64,000 nucleotides of DNA from Odiellus spinosus. Taxonomy: Eukaryota; Arthropoda; Arachnida; Opiliones; Phalangiidae. The position numbers were made by a program, and so were the translations under genes. The notes under the pieces were generated by a model that saw only the letters and a program-made list of their open reading frames with translations, was not told the DNA's origin and did no database searches. The stretch is taken from contig OY987226.1 in assembly GCA_963920705.1 (NCBI GenBank), positions 16,618,501 to 16,682,500 on the forward strand. The letters run 5' to 3'. Shown here one piece after another: positions 22,201 through 37,200 of this stretch; the stretch's first letter is position 1; every line of letters begins with the position of its first letter.

Positions 22201-25200
22201 AGGAGGGTTTCATCTACTTCTGCTCTTATGTATAGATCAGGATAATCTATAAATTCCAAACACGTACATGAGTCGTAGATGATAGAATTATCTCTCGTAA
22301 AGGAAAAGAGCCACGATTTGTTAGAATTTTTATTTTAAACCATAAAATTTAGCTACTCGTAAGGTCTTCAACATCGAAGACCGTTCTATGTCGTCATGAT
22401 CTTGTAAGTCAAAACTGAAGCTAGGTGGTTTTAATCAAGCGCTTCAGTCATAAATGCAAGCTCTTTGGGGGAGGCTAGTATAGATAAAGAAGTCAACTTA
22501 CGTAACTGAAAACGTCACGTAATTTTAGAAACAGTGACAATTTGACATATACGCTTAACACTGAAAATGTGGTGCTAAATTTAAAATTCGTTCACAAACC
22601 GCCATTTGGAAATCCGCATTGTAGAGCTCGGAATTCGTATAACTTTTGTTAATTGAATAAGACCATCGTGAATGTCAATCAGATATTATCTGTTCGTGAT
22701 AACATATCCATTTCTTATTCGAGTTAACGTATCTGAATGTAAGGCAAGCTTTTTATTCGTACTCATTCTTTAAGGAAATTGAGTTATTCATTCGGATAAG
22801 AAAATATGAGACTTGAGTTTCTTCGCGGATTTTAAACCAAATTGAGATCTTAAAGCTAGAATGTAGTAATTTAGTTGGTTCATTTCATTTTAGATTAAAA
22901 TATAATTATTATATTTCATTCTCCACGGATTTCAAGAACCACCTTATTTTTATCTTCGCATTATTCTTTGAATAAACGCGTAATTTGTTTGTTAATCATG
23001 CTTAAAATTTTATCTTCGGATAGTTCGTACACGTCTGTTTATATAATTTGTGGTTTTATATTAACAAACAATTTCTCAGAGATTATAAAATATTTTAAAA
23101 AAGCCTAGTTATCAATGGATATATCCGAATTTATTCTATTATCCAATTCCGAGCTCTAAGAGCTAGAACTATGTTCAGTGGACACCTATCTCAAGAGATG
23201 AAAAACTAAACCTGGCGTTCGTAACCGTCCTCTAATGGAAAACAGTGGCTTAAGAACAAACAAAACCAGGTGTTGCTATAGGTAAACAATAGACAGACGA
23301 GCACGTGGTTTTAAGAGTTCCTACTTTTGCATGCACGGTTTGTCCTTAATAAAGGACGCTTATGAACGCCAGGTTTTGTTATTCATCTTTATCTATCAAG
23401 ATATGTGTTCATTGTTAAGACTCCTAGATTAGCGTAAATGTTGCTTTTCACAGGAACTAGGATATATTATCGTTTTTAATGACGTAGGTTGATGTCATGG
23501 TCTTTTAGCCCATCCCAGTATATCCTTGTTGGTATAATTTAAAAAAAAAAACTTTACGAAAACCTCAGTTTTGATTTTTGATTAGTGACAATACAATTAC
23601 GCCCTTAAATAGGTAAAGTTCGTAAACTAGTAATTTTGTTAATTAACTAATCCTCAAATGTTCCTTCTACACGTTAAAAGTAAAGAAAATATTAAATTTG
23701 CGCGGTACCTTCTCTTTAATTGAAAACGTTATAAATACTTTAATAATGTCAAAGTTGCAAAGTAATTATATTCGCTAATCGGGTTCAATATGATAACGCC
23801 GTTCATAAATATCTGATATAGCAGTCGTAAGCTTAAAGTCCAAAGCAGTTTTTTTATATTTTTATTCGTAGATATCTTCTCGAAGATTTATTCTCGTTTA
23901 GGCTAATCACAACGTAGAGAAAAATATTTAGACCCAATTAGCCTTAGCAAATTGGTCAATAAAATAGGCTTAGCAACATTACAGTAACATAATGCCAATT
24001 GTTAGCAAAAACGTTATTAAAACATTGGTAACATTATTTTTCATTCCTGATCACTTTACCCTCGCGTGACCTTTTCGGACTCACCAATGTCCAGAAGATC
24101 CCTGATATCCCAAAGTAGCTATCTACATAAAGGTTATAACCTTATCTCCCTCACTTTTCCAACCATACCTTCATTTGTAGTTCCACCCAAGATTGGCATT
24201 GGCTGGAAGCACGTATATATCATTAGTAAATTCCAGCTTTATTTGGTACCTTAACGCAAAGCTACCCTCCTTTTAATCTAAAGTAGAAATTTAGATTAAT
24301 TCAGTCGCGTATCTTAGTACACGCTGCCAAATAAAGGTGGTAATTCTATAATCGAATACAAGTACAGTTTTCCAAAAGTAATTTTTTCTCATGAGAATCG
24401 CATTGGATATCATTCCGCCACAGATATGTACACGTTGCAAATTTAGGCTGTATTATAGACAATAGTAATTCTCCCCTTTCACTCTCTCCCTAACGTGTAC
24501 CCATGGGAGTGTTTCTCTAATTGGCAACCCGAGTTGAATCCGATGTTACTGCATTTCTGATCAGTCGTTCCCTCAACGGTTCTCGCCTCTGTAGTCCGTC
24601 TCACCCGCAGAATTCCGTACACGTATACCATTCCCGCAGCTGTATTTCTTTATATTATTAGAAAAAGGGTTAAAGCCTTCCTATTGGTTCCTTTTGTTGA
24701 ATTGGGTTTGATGTGGATTCGGGGTGCTTTTCGGTCATTTAGGGGGAAAAGCTTTCCCAACGCTAATCAATTAGGTTTCAAGAACCCATAGTTTTTCAAT
24801 GTGTAATACCCATTTATCTTGTTAGTTAAGGTTGGTATGGTATTTGTTGCTGACAGTTGTTCGCTGTGAGGTTAGGCTGTTGCTTTTGTACTTGGCTTTG
24901 TTTTTTTCATGGAATTTTGCGCTTCTTAAAAAAATTGCTTTTTTCATTTATGTTTAAAGTGATGCTATCGCCGATGCAATGCAATTATAAAATATTTATC
25001 GGAAAGATCACTAAAATCGATTCAATTTATGTCATATAAAATTACCACATCGAATACAACTTAAAATTAAACAATTCCAAGACAATAGGGCCAAAAGTTT
25101 TTTTATTTATTTTTCCTGTATATTAAGGTGGGTGTGATTTTTGAATATAGCTTTAGACATAATTTAATAAACAGCTTCCATAAGGATAGATGGCAGACCC

Positions 25201-28200
25201 AAAAAGTTCAAAATTGTTTAGGCCGATCGTAACCTAGCGGCCGCAATTGACAAACTGGATATAGGACCTTTGTTGGCTGGGTCAAATTGAATGTATTATT
25301 ATAACGGATCTACAACCGAACAGGCTCCGGAATTAGTCTTTGTAAGAACTTAAGAAGTGTTACAATAGTCTTCAAACGAAGTTTGCAATGACTTTTATAT
25401 TGTTACGTTCACACTATAGCGTATCAGAATCGATTTTAATCAGTAAAATCAAACCGATATTTAAATCGCTAGGATTAGTTTCAAGCCCTATCTGGTCACA
25501 TATGATCTTCGTAAACCGAATTGGTTTGAAACTGGTTCGCTAAGCAGTTTCGAGAAATCGACTACTATCGATTTAAACCGATTCAAATCTATTCCAATCG
25601 ATTCGAGAAAAAAGGTTAACCTTCAGACGACTGCAACGAACAGTTTTAATCGCCTCCAAGGCGTAGTACGAACGGAGCTTTAGGGAAAGGCGGGTGTTGA
25701 GAACCAGCTGCCGTTTATTAAATAAAAAAGTCTTTGAATTCACTTTAGGGGGCGACACTCTTTTGTCTCTTTTAGAAATTGGATTTTACCTAGTTTTAGC
25801 TTTCTTACTGAAGACATAATCTCTTTGTCCTTAGGGAAGCTGTTTATTAAAAATCCATGGTTTATAATAGTATGAAAAAGCCAAAAAATTAACACAGACC
25901 TTTGAAAAAATGGTGGCAGCATCACTATATGATTTCTATCGTACGTTTTAGACTTACGTTTTGAGTTAAATTTTAGTATTAAATTTTATTATTACAATAT
26001 AGTTAGGTGATACTATAGAAGCTATAAGTAACCGGAAGATAATTAGTATATTAGGATTAGTATTTAGTACTCCTTAGAATTTTAACTAAAGTCAATCCAG
26101 ATTAAAATTCGGTTACTACTGCAAAATTCTTTGTTGACAGTACTGTTTGTTTGTATGGCAATTAACTTACGTGTGAATTATATTTCTGCTTCTGGTGACT
26201 ATATTTGTGACCTTTCTGTCCATGTGAAGGAAAGTAAAAGAATCGAATGGATATTAGAAATATTTTATGACCATTTGAAATTATCTATGTTTTAGGCAAT
26301 ATGTTTTCACGTTCATTTTTGACATTGATAAATTTAACAATGATACATAGACAATCAATTTCACTGAAATATAAACTTATAAGCCCAACTTAAAGGGAGG
26401 ATAGAGTACAACAATTTATTTGTTATAAATTAATATTTAATTTTTCTCACAAATTAATTATGCCTATTTTTTCGCCATAGTATTAGGCCAAACTGTTTTC
26501 CTCGCACGAGGATTAGGCCATAAACTATTGTCCTCGCGATAGAATTAGGTTAAACTATTTTTCTCGCGATAGAATTAGGTTAAACTATTTTTCTCGCGAT
26601 AGAATTAGGTTAAACTATTTTTCTCGCGATAGAATTAGGTTAAACTATTTTTCTCGCGATAGAATTAGGTTAAACTATTTTTCTCGCGATAGAAGTAGGT
26701 TAAACTATTTTTCTCGCGATAGAATTAGGTTAAACTATTTTTCTCGCGATAGAATTAGGTTAAACTATTTTTCTCGCGATAGAATTAGGTTAAACTATTT
26801 TTCTCGCGATAGAATTAGGTTAAACTATTTTTCTCGCGATAGAATTAGGTTAAACTATTTTTCTCTGAAATGAATAAGGCCATAAACTATTTCTCGCAAT
26901 AGAATAAGGTGATAAACTATTTCTCGCAATAGAATAAGGTGATAAACTATTTTTATCGCAATAGAATTAGGCCATAAACTATTTTTCTCGTAATAGAATT
27001 AGGCCATAAACTATTTTTCTCGTGATAGAATTAGGCCATAAACAATTTTTCTCGTAATAGAATTAGGTCAAACTATTTTTCTCCTAATAGAATTAGGTCA
27101 AACTATTTTTCTCGTAATAGAATTAGGTCAAACTATTTTTCTCGTAATAGAATTAGGTCAAACTATTTTTCTCGTAATAGAATTAGGTCAAACTATTTTT
27201 CTCGTAATAGAAATAAGTCAAACTATTTTTCTCGTAATAGAATTAGGTCAAACTATTTTTCTCGTAATAGAATTAGGTCAAACTATTTTTCTCGTAATAG
27301 AATTAGGTCAAACTATTTTTCTCGTAATAGAATTAGGTCAAACTATTTTTCTCGTAATAGAATTAGGTCAAACTATTTTTCTCGTAATAGAATTAGGTCA
27401 AACTATTTTTCTCGTAATAGAATTAGGTCAAACTATTTTTCTCGTAATCGAATTAGGTCAAACTATTTTTCTCGTAATCGAATTAGGTCAAACTATTTTT
27501 CTCGTAATAGAATTAGGTCAAACTATTTTTCTCGTAATAGAATTAGGTCAGACTATTTTTCTCGTAATAGAATTAGGTCAAACTATTTTTCTCGCAATAG
27601 AATTAGGTCAAACTATTTTTCTCGTAATAGAATTAGGTCAAACTATTTCTCACGTATTAGAATTAGGTCAGACTATTTTTCTCGCAATTGAATTAGGCCA
27701 TTAACTATTTTTCTAGCAATTGAGTTAGGCCATTAACTATTTTTCTAGCAATTGAGTTAGGCCATTAACTATTTTTCTAGCAATTGAATTAGGCCAATAA
27801 CTATATTTTTCTAGCAATTGAATTAGGCCAATAACTATTTTTCTAGCAGTTGAATTAGGACATGAACTATTTTTCTAGCAATAGAATTAGGCCGTAAACT
27901 ATTTTTCTAGCAATTGAATTAGGCCGTAAACTATTTTTCTAGCAATTGAATTAGGCCATAAACTATTTTTCTAGCAATTGAATTAGGCCATAAACTATTT
28001 TTCTAGCAATTGAATTAGGCCATAAACTATTTTTCTAGCAATTGAATTAGGCCATAAACTATTTTTCTAGCAATTGAATTAGGCCATAAACTATTTTTCT
28101 AGCAATTGAATTAGGCCGTAAACTATTTTTCTAGCAATTGAATTAGGCCGTAAACTATTTTTCTAGCAATTGAATTAGGCCGTAAACTATTTTTCTAGCA

Positions 28201-31200
28201 ATAGAATTAGGGCTTTATATACTATAAATTTTTCTTAAAATTAAATTAAATTTTAATAAAATCATATCTCGCACTTTTCCATTTTAAAATATTAAATTTG
28301 CCAAGACATGTCTAAACTTTTTAAAAACTGCTGGGATTTCGTAATTCGTTTCTTTTGTTTTCCTTTCAAATAATATTTCCTGGGATCGTGTTGAATCTGT
28401 GAGAATCTGTAAGAATTGTTTTTGATGTCTGGCACCTTCTCGTTTCGCTTAATAATTTATCGAAATAAAATAAATGAGCTCCTATTTATAGATTTCGGGC
28501 GTGCGCCGGGAATATCTAATGAATGGTTTCGATGTTGTATTACTTGCTATAAGAAAAAAACGAACAAAATTCTCTTGTTCCAAAGTTTTTGTCCTATACG
28601 TGAATCACGCATGAATTGTTCTCGCTATTAAATATACGTGTATTTTTCTCGCTTGCACCAAAAACGTGTCTATTAAATTGTGATACGATCTCGCTTAGCA
28701 AATTTGTGTTCCTTTCGGGTTGACCGTTTTTCCCATATTTCTTATTTTGTCTCCTCAATAATTCCCGAGATATTTCCTATATTTTCCTATATATTATTTG
28801 GGTTTAGTGAAATTTAACTAATTCTAGGGTATACATTCTACTTTAGGCTTTCTTTACGGAAGCTCGCCATAAATTTAGGGTTGATCTCTTTATAACTATT
28901 GAACACTTAGCTCTATAGTGAGAAACAAGAAAACTACATGATTTGTGAAATGTGTCACATCCGAATCTAAGTCATTTTTGGCACCCCTTCATTAAAAAAA
29001 AATAATAATAATTGGTGTTTCCGGTAGTTATAGTCGTAAAGCAGTAAATCATTTATTAGTCTCGCATAACAAACCACTAATCCGCGCTAAAACTGACAGA
29101 GACAAAGGAGACGATTGTAAACTTTGAAAATTCTTAAGAACCCCACAAAAAGATTGGTTTTGTCCTAACTTTAAGTTAAACGTATCCATTTTACATGAAA
29201 TTTTACCGCTATTGTCCAAAATTTCCTAAAATATTCTTAAAACATCGTCTGCTTTAATATAATTATAACTATGATTTCTAGTTTTGTCAGAATCCTTTAC
29301 GTTTTTTGTATCCAATATAAAGAAGGATATGGATTTGCTGGAGTAAATTCGTTGGTTTGGGGCTGTATATCATTCATGCCAACTGCTTTCGGTGACTAGT
29401 TGACGCCCATGTCGCGATATTAACCTAGTTTTTTGGTGCCCGGGAATTTTTCTCCGTCTCGCTACTAGCCGCTGCATGGGGGCTTTTAGAAGAGCTAAAG
29501 CTTTAGAATTCGTTGGCGATAGATGCCACAATTGTTTAGCTGGGGAAAACGACTGAAAAACGGTTGGCCAACTTTGTAGGTCGTCCTCGAGTGGAACCCA
29601 CCCGGATTCGGTCTCAGCTATGAACGATCGAGCTTAGCTAGAACAGCAGCAACCCTATTCCTTCTTTTTTTTTCCAAGAAAAATCGAAGATTTCGGTTCT
29701 TTTTTGGTTCTCTTCATCTTTGAGGATTTTGGAGGATTTTACATTTTACAAATTTTATTTTCTTATGGTTTGATTTAGCTGAATGTGTAAGCTATTTTTA
29801 ACTATATTTCTTGTTAGGATTAAAGGGATACTATATAGACTCTGGAAAATTGATAGTAGATTCTGAAAAAAAAAAAAAAAAATGTGTAAGGCCCCTATTA
29901 TTGGATGCCCCTGTTATCGGACAGTTTTGGTTTTTATTTTTTTTTATTTTTTGTTCATAAAAAACACCCCACAAATTCGGTTCGTTTTGAGAAGCTCGAT
30001 GAGATAGAAAGGCGAGAAAAACTTCAACTAACCAGTTAGCCTAAATTCTATTTGGTTTCAAATTAAGAAATGATTGAACTAGAAATAAATTTAAAACTTA
30101 CCCGGAAAATAGGCTTAGCTGGATTTACTTAGATAAAAAATTTCTTCGAATTGAAGGGTAATCGACCAATAACCAAAGTTTCGTCGTTAAGGCGAGATAT
30201 CCACGAAAATTCCAGTAACATTCGATTGGTCGAAGAAATTCAAGATCTCCATGAATCCAGCTAAGCCTATTTTTCCGAGTAAGTTTTAAATTGATTTCTT
30301 GTGTAATATTTGTTTGTAAATTTTGGTAGATAAACCTATTTAAACGCTATGGAATCGATAAAAAAACCACTTGATATTAGGTTGCATTATCCGTTTAGTA
30401 TAAAATTGTTTCTATTAGGCCTATTTTAACGATAATGAATCGATTGCAATTTTTGGTTGGGATTAATTATTCAATTAAAGTTTAAATTAATATTAAATCC
30501 TCACAATTGTAATAATAATTTGAATATTTGTAATTAGTCCTGTCAAAAATAGCCTCTCACAATAATGTCCCTCGATCACACCCTTGAACAAAATAGCTGG
30601 ATTTAGACTCTTCCAACATAGTCCACACGCGCTAGTCTCTTGTTGGTTTATAGCGAGGGCGTATAAGTAAGATCATAATCAGTTTTCAGCGCGTGTAAAG
30701 GCCCTTCCTTCAAATTTTGGTTTAATTTCTAATCGAAGTAGCTGGGCAGGAGAAGTTCGTACGCTTTGCAATGTCGGACTGACTCTGACCACATAGTTCC
30801 TAGTTACGAACGTATATAGGTTCAACATCCGTATCTCTATTCCGTAACCATGGTAACCTTTTAGGGGACATATTCTTCTAACCAACGGCGTGTTACCCCG
30901 AGCGATATAACCCGAAGGTGTACCATTTTTATTTTTTTAGTTTTGAGGGCGCGAAATCTGCTCATTTTCGTATATTGAAACATTGTGCGAAGTTTTAACC
31001 AGCAAAATCATAAGAGAATATTTTTAAGATTTAAGTTAAAGGCGTAGTCTCAAAAATCATTTTTGACATCTTTGTTATCACTCTTGGGGCAATTACTCCC
31101 AAATTAGGGAAATAAATACCCATTCAAATACAGATTAAGGGAGAATGCAACCTAACAACAAGTATTTTTTTATCGATTACTTATCGTTTAAATAGGCTTA

Positions 31201-34200
31201 ATCCAACAGTAAAAAGTTTACAAACAAATATTAAACTATAAATCAATTAAAAACTTACCCGAAAAATATGCTTAGATTGATTCATGGGGATACTGAGTTT
31301 CTTCTCATTGAAAGGTCTGTTTTTTAGACAAAATCTCTATGAGATTTACGATAAAATTCGATTGATCGCTGACCAATCAATCAATGCGAAAAAATGAGGA
31401 TCTCCATGAATCCAGCTAAGCCTATTTTCCGGGTACGTTTTAAATACGTTAGCAATGACGTCTAAGAAACCTTAGACTTGATGGCCTTTGATGATAAGTT
31501 TCGAATGAAATATAGCTAATCTTTTTTTTTTTTTCGCGAAATAGACGACGCGTAAGCAACCTTTTTATACGTGATAGAGTACGAAAGAATCTACTGTTAA
31601 TATAAAACAATAATCTTTAAATCTTTCAAAAACCAGACACATTAAATTGAATAAAAATTTAAATTTTAGAAATCTTTTAAACTTCTAAAATTAAGAACTA
31701 TTTTAAGTTTTGTCCCATTTTGAACTTGTTAATCTAATTATGGAAGCTCACATTCAATTTTATTTGGATAATATCAACTGATGAGATTTTCCCTTTAACT
31801 ACGTGGTAATATTGAGATTAGTTATATAGGATATATAATATAAAGGGGAAAGTTCTCGGACACGATATGTAAAGAACATTGGCGTTATATGTATAAATGT
31901 ATAAATCAGAAATGTCCTTTTCTCCGGGAAGCTAGCCAGTTCGCGATATCACGAGATGACTGAGTACGTCGCTCGTGACCCATGTACTGGCTAATACACG
32001 AGGGTGCGTATACTCGGGGCCTCTTTTTAATTGAAGCAACCACGCCCAAAGAGACCCTACTTCAGGGTTTATCCCGATTTTAAAGGGATGGTATATGTGC
32101 GCGACGTTGATTTTAATATTTCTCTATATAGATTCATATAAAAAATCTATATTTTTTTATATTTTATAAAAAGAAACCATACAAATTTAAAAACACGCGT
32201 GAACATTGAAAGTTAACATTATTACTGGTATACCATGGTGCCATACTTATTATAAGGATCTTTTATTCATTATTTATATGTAACATGGAGGAAGAACAAG
32301 GCTTGATAGCACTAAGAACTATTAACAATGGAATTAACCTATCTTAATAAATAGAGATGAATAACCAAACATCAAAGGCAAACAGTGACAAAAGTAGTAA
32401 CTAAAAAACCTCATACTTGGTTCCTGCTTTGTATAATTTTGCACGTTTCACCATAAGGGGTTATACTAGTATGCAACCGGAGTTTGCAATGACTTTATAT
32501 TATTTAAACTTTGCTTCCAAAACCGCCTCATCTTTTTCATTATGCCAACTTATCTTGAACTTATAGGGAAAGGCAGGTCGTGAGAATTAGCTGACATTTA
32601 TCTACCGACCGAAAAAAAGACATATTCGCTTTCTAGGACAAGATTTGTCATTGATCAATGCGAATGAAATAAAATATACGGCGCATGATCCAATCTAAAC
32701 GCCGCCCCTTTTCTCTCTGGCTTCTGGTCCTTAGTTTTGTACAGCTAAGCATTAGATCTTTCCCAAAATTCATGCTTCTTTCGTCCCAGCTATCTTAAAA
32801 GATAAATATGAATAAATAAACCTGGGGTTCATAAGCGTCCTCTGACGGCAAACAGTTCAGGCAAAAGTAGTAACTAATCAAACCACTTATAGTTAAGCAC
32901 GAGGTTTGGTTGTATACTTTTGCCATTGTTTGGGGCGTTAAGAGGAAGCTTATGAACACCAGGTTTTGTTACCTTTATCTACTAAGATACCTGTGTCCAT
33001 TTGTTAATAGTGCTTTGTCGAAATGATCTTCTCTAACAAGGTTCCTGAGCTAGTAGAATTGAAACTTTGCTTTCATTATCCCTTTACATAAAAAACCACA
33101 ATCTCACCCAGGTTTCCTTAGTATATATATATAGTTTCAAAGAACGCTCAGAATGTTAATTGGGGGAGATTACGTATGTTCGCAATAAGACTATTAATGC
33201 GATGGAGGCTACACACCATTATTTAGAAAATCATGTTTCTCCATTGCAATCTTTTCAAACGGTAACCTCGAACAAATTATACATTTAGTCACGATTTCAT
33301 CTCTCTTGGAATATACTATGAAAATTATTATTTAACCCTCGTATGTAGTTTTGATACTAACCAAGACTCGATCCCGGTGAGACGAACTCTACATTAACCA
33401 CATATCTTTTTAAGGAAATTTGATCAGGCCGTTTTATACCCTATAATGACGTGATAAAGTTTTCTCATTTTTCAAGTTGTACTTAGCAATAGATACGAGT
33501 TCATCCTAATCGTAGTTGCCAATGTTTCGGGTCCATTGGATCGAAATCCCATCCGACCTAATGGATTTCTTGACGGTTCAATTAGACCGAATTCAACCCT
33601 AGAAATGTGTGGTTTTAAATATAAGTACTTGGACAAATTGCTTCCGAACCAATAAGGACCGATTTCTCACGTTTCTTGGGTGTGGTTATGGATTTCTTGA
33701 CGGTTTAATTCGACGAAATTCAACCATAGAAATGTACGGTTTTAAATAAGTATACTTGTTTGTCATTGGACTGGAATCCAATTTTGTCACTTGGCCAAAT
33801 TGTTTCCTTAACCAATTAGGACCGATTTCTCACGTTGCTTGGGTGTGGTACGAAGAACATCTATGTTCACTCTGTTAGGCCTAGTTCTTACGATAATGGC
33901 GGGGCTACTTCTACTCTATTTCACCTTATTAGGAAACTTAGAAAGGTAGCGAGGCGCTTATATCACAATTCGTCTCATAGGTGGCGGCTCGTACTTGGGA
34001 ACCGACCCAAAGCCGACCACCCAAGTTTTTTTCTCTCCAATACTAGGTAGGCCTATGTCTTCTTCCCTCACATTCAACCGATAACTGACAAATCGACTTT
34101 TTTAAAACTTTAGATCGAATTTGACCGAGAAAATTTTCGGTCTAATGCCATTTCGATCGAATGATACCGTGTCTCGCAAGTATCTTTTATAGTAGCTAAG

Positions 34201-37200
34201 AATTACGGAGTACATTCGGATTGGTATAAAGATCTCTTGCTTTCGTTCAACACACCCTGGACATCCATACGTGATTGGATTTTTAAAAATCACGATTATG
34301 TTACATTTATCCTAAATTAATTTCATCTTGGTTAGGGAGCACGCTAGAAGCTATCTACCCTTGTATATATATATGTAAATTCAGATAAATTTTAATCTTA
34401 ATAACGGTAAACTATAGCTTTGTGCGTGGCATCAAATCAAATTGTAATAGGATATGCTTAGTAACTCGGTGTCAACCCGACATTGCATTAGGGTTTAGAA
34501 CATTTCTATCCTTATATTTGGTTTTTAAAGGTGGAGTCTCGTTAAAATATATAAATATATTAATATATTATTAGCCGTCCAAGGTCTTGGGCGTCAAACA
34601 CCAGCCTATTATTTTAATGTTAGGAACTTAGGACAAGCGCTGTTGAAGGATGAAGTAATGATTGGGCCGAATTTATACTTACTTACATTAATTTAAACTT
34701 TAGAAATTAATGTAAACACCTCAAAAATCGTGTCTAAAACTTGCAAAAATTTCTCGAATATGTTATTTGGCATGGTGATTCCGAAAATAAATTCCATTTT
34801 TAGCTCCAAGTTTCCCTTTAATATGGATTCGCGAAATAGTACAGTAAAATCCTATTAACGTAAAACAACAAGGTATAACTTAAAGTATTAGCCTAAGGAG
34901 AAAAATGTAACGCCAGAGTGTACTCTGTTACTTTTTAGAGAGGTAATTAAGCGAGCGAATAGCAGACGAATTTTGGCTACAAGGTATGCGAGGATGGTAC
35001 CTACTACCAAGTAACCAAAAATCGGACCCTTTCAACCACGACACTTTTCCTTTAAAGGGATACTTAGACCATGATTACAAGTAATTTTCCATCGATTTGT
35101 ACGTACTGCTAAAATACTCATATCAAAATGCACTTAAGGTTTCGCCTTAATTTACTGTTAATTATCAAACACGGAAAACTAGACTCGCTAAGCCTAAATC
35201 CGTTTCGAAAATATTTGACTGGAAAATGTCTCGAGAAAATTGAGTTGTTGATGCCAATGAAATATCGTATAAAAATGTCAGGTGAACTTAACTCTAAAGC
35301 GGGCTTTTTGGAACTAACATATCTTTCGATTCACGCGCCATCTCATTAAGGTCTTTTTAATTAAATCTGAAATTTCTTCGAGCCTAATTTAACTAGTTCT
35401 TTGGTAATTAACAGTGAATTACTACGAAACCTTTAGTTTTGACATAGAATAAGAAAGGGTTTCACCCTGGACTCGCGACGTATACTCCCACGTCATTAGT
35501 AACTGTTATTGCCGAAACAGGCGGTACTAGAACGTTTCGGTGGTGCGCTCTTTCTTCCCACTATCTCTACTGCTAACGCGCCTGCGGAGCTACGATAATT
35601 TACTTGATGACCTCTAGAGGCGCCAGCGAACTGCCCCACCAAGATACCTATATTTAAAAAAATCTGGCAAACTACGGTGGAATTCAGAGATAGCTGCAAA
35701 TCGCATGTCCAGGGTGAAACCTTTTCTTTATTCTATGGTTTGATAATATTTTTAGGTTATTTTAAGTCTAAGTCGATTATTTCCAGGGTGTTAGTATCCC
35801 TTTAATAGTTAAAGGTAGTGTCTCTTTTCCCCAACGCTGTAACGTAATTCTTGCGTAATTTTTTTTTCCGTCGCAAGCGAACCATTTTTATTACTATTTT
35901 AATTTATAAATAGAATCAGGTGGCTTCTACACTCACGTATATGAGGTTCGTTTAGTCGTTTAGAAACAATAGTATTGAAAGGGGAGTAGAAATAAAAGCG
36001 TTGTCGCTTTTCCCCCTATACCTTGTATCCTATTATTTCTCAACAATGGACAAATTATACATAACAACCACTTTGATTATTCATTACTTATAGAATACAA
36101 ACACCTTTAATCTAGATATTGGTTGATTTCAATGAGATAACCTAGTAAGAGTTCATTTTTCCCCGCTGCAAACTGGGAGTGACTCTTATATTATATTAAT
36201 CCACCCTCGCGCCAAGGGCTCGTGGATTTTTTTTCTGTTTTCAGTTATATTTACAACACGCACGATGCTTTCTACCCCATTAACTCTATGGTACTTTGTT
36301 GTATCATTAGACTTGTGTTTAGCCTTGTACCGAATTGTAATCTCAAGCTGATAATATTAAGCGTATACATTGTTCGCGAGAATTTGTCAAACAAAATGAA
36401 AATCAACGCGAATGTATACATAATATTAAACCAAATGGGGTATAAAAGTAGTTTTATCAAATTCCTCGCGAATTGGAACGTTTGAGCGTACGACGAATGA
36501 TGATGAATGAAAGTATATTTGGGGAAAGGGTAGATAAATGATTAAAACTATGATTGGAATGCTACCTTTGGTAACGTTAACCTTTTCTACCTGTATTAGA
36601 ATGGTTAAAATGACCCCGGGCTCCGATATTTCCCGGGAACATCATACGTTCTTTTGACATTAAACTGTGAAGAAGGGCTAAAATTTGGCTCTGCAGCTTG
36701 GATTACTGCGCCAAAATAATGTTTCGAATCAGACAATGTAATTGCCGTTAGGGCCTAAATGTTTGTGTCGGATTTCAGTTGTGCAAAATTATTAACATTT
36801 GAATTGTTTATAGTTTAAATAATTGTTAATAATTTATTTATTTTTCCTCTCGTAGGTTTAATTTATATTTTTTTAACCTGTTTCTGTTATTGTTTTTAAC
36901 GTAACTTTGAATTTTTACAGGGGCTGACCTGCATGCTGGTTTTCTCCATCTTTGCTGCCGTCCTGGGTATGTTTCAGTTTGGCTATAACACGGGCGTTAT
37001 CAATGCACCACAGTCGGTATGTACCATTATCATTGACTATTTAATCTATTTAAAAATATTTTTTAAATGCAAATGGAAGTTAGGCTTAACGGCTCATGAA
37101 AATTGCAATGAAACTATCGAGTTTTATACAAATTTTTGTAAACCCTCATTAATCATCGCGTAATTTTATTGCGTTGCGTTTGGATTAATTTAATCTGCAA

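Noticed and set aside
21893..22252. Open frames on both strands starting [10 protein letters not shown]
   Set aside because: The shared start is caused by the element's inverted ends; the frames otherwise overlap antisense and lack codon bias.
26462..28213. CRISPR-like array
   Set aside because: Units are contiguous 30-bp repeats with no unique spacers, in a eukaryotic intron.
36933..37163. 76-codon frame extending exon 3 past 37016
   Set aside because: Similarity to GLUT proteins stops exactly at the donor GTATGT, and exon 4 continues the family sequence without a gap.
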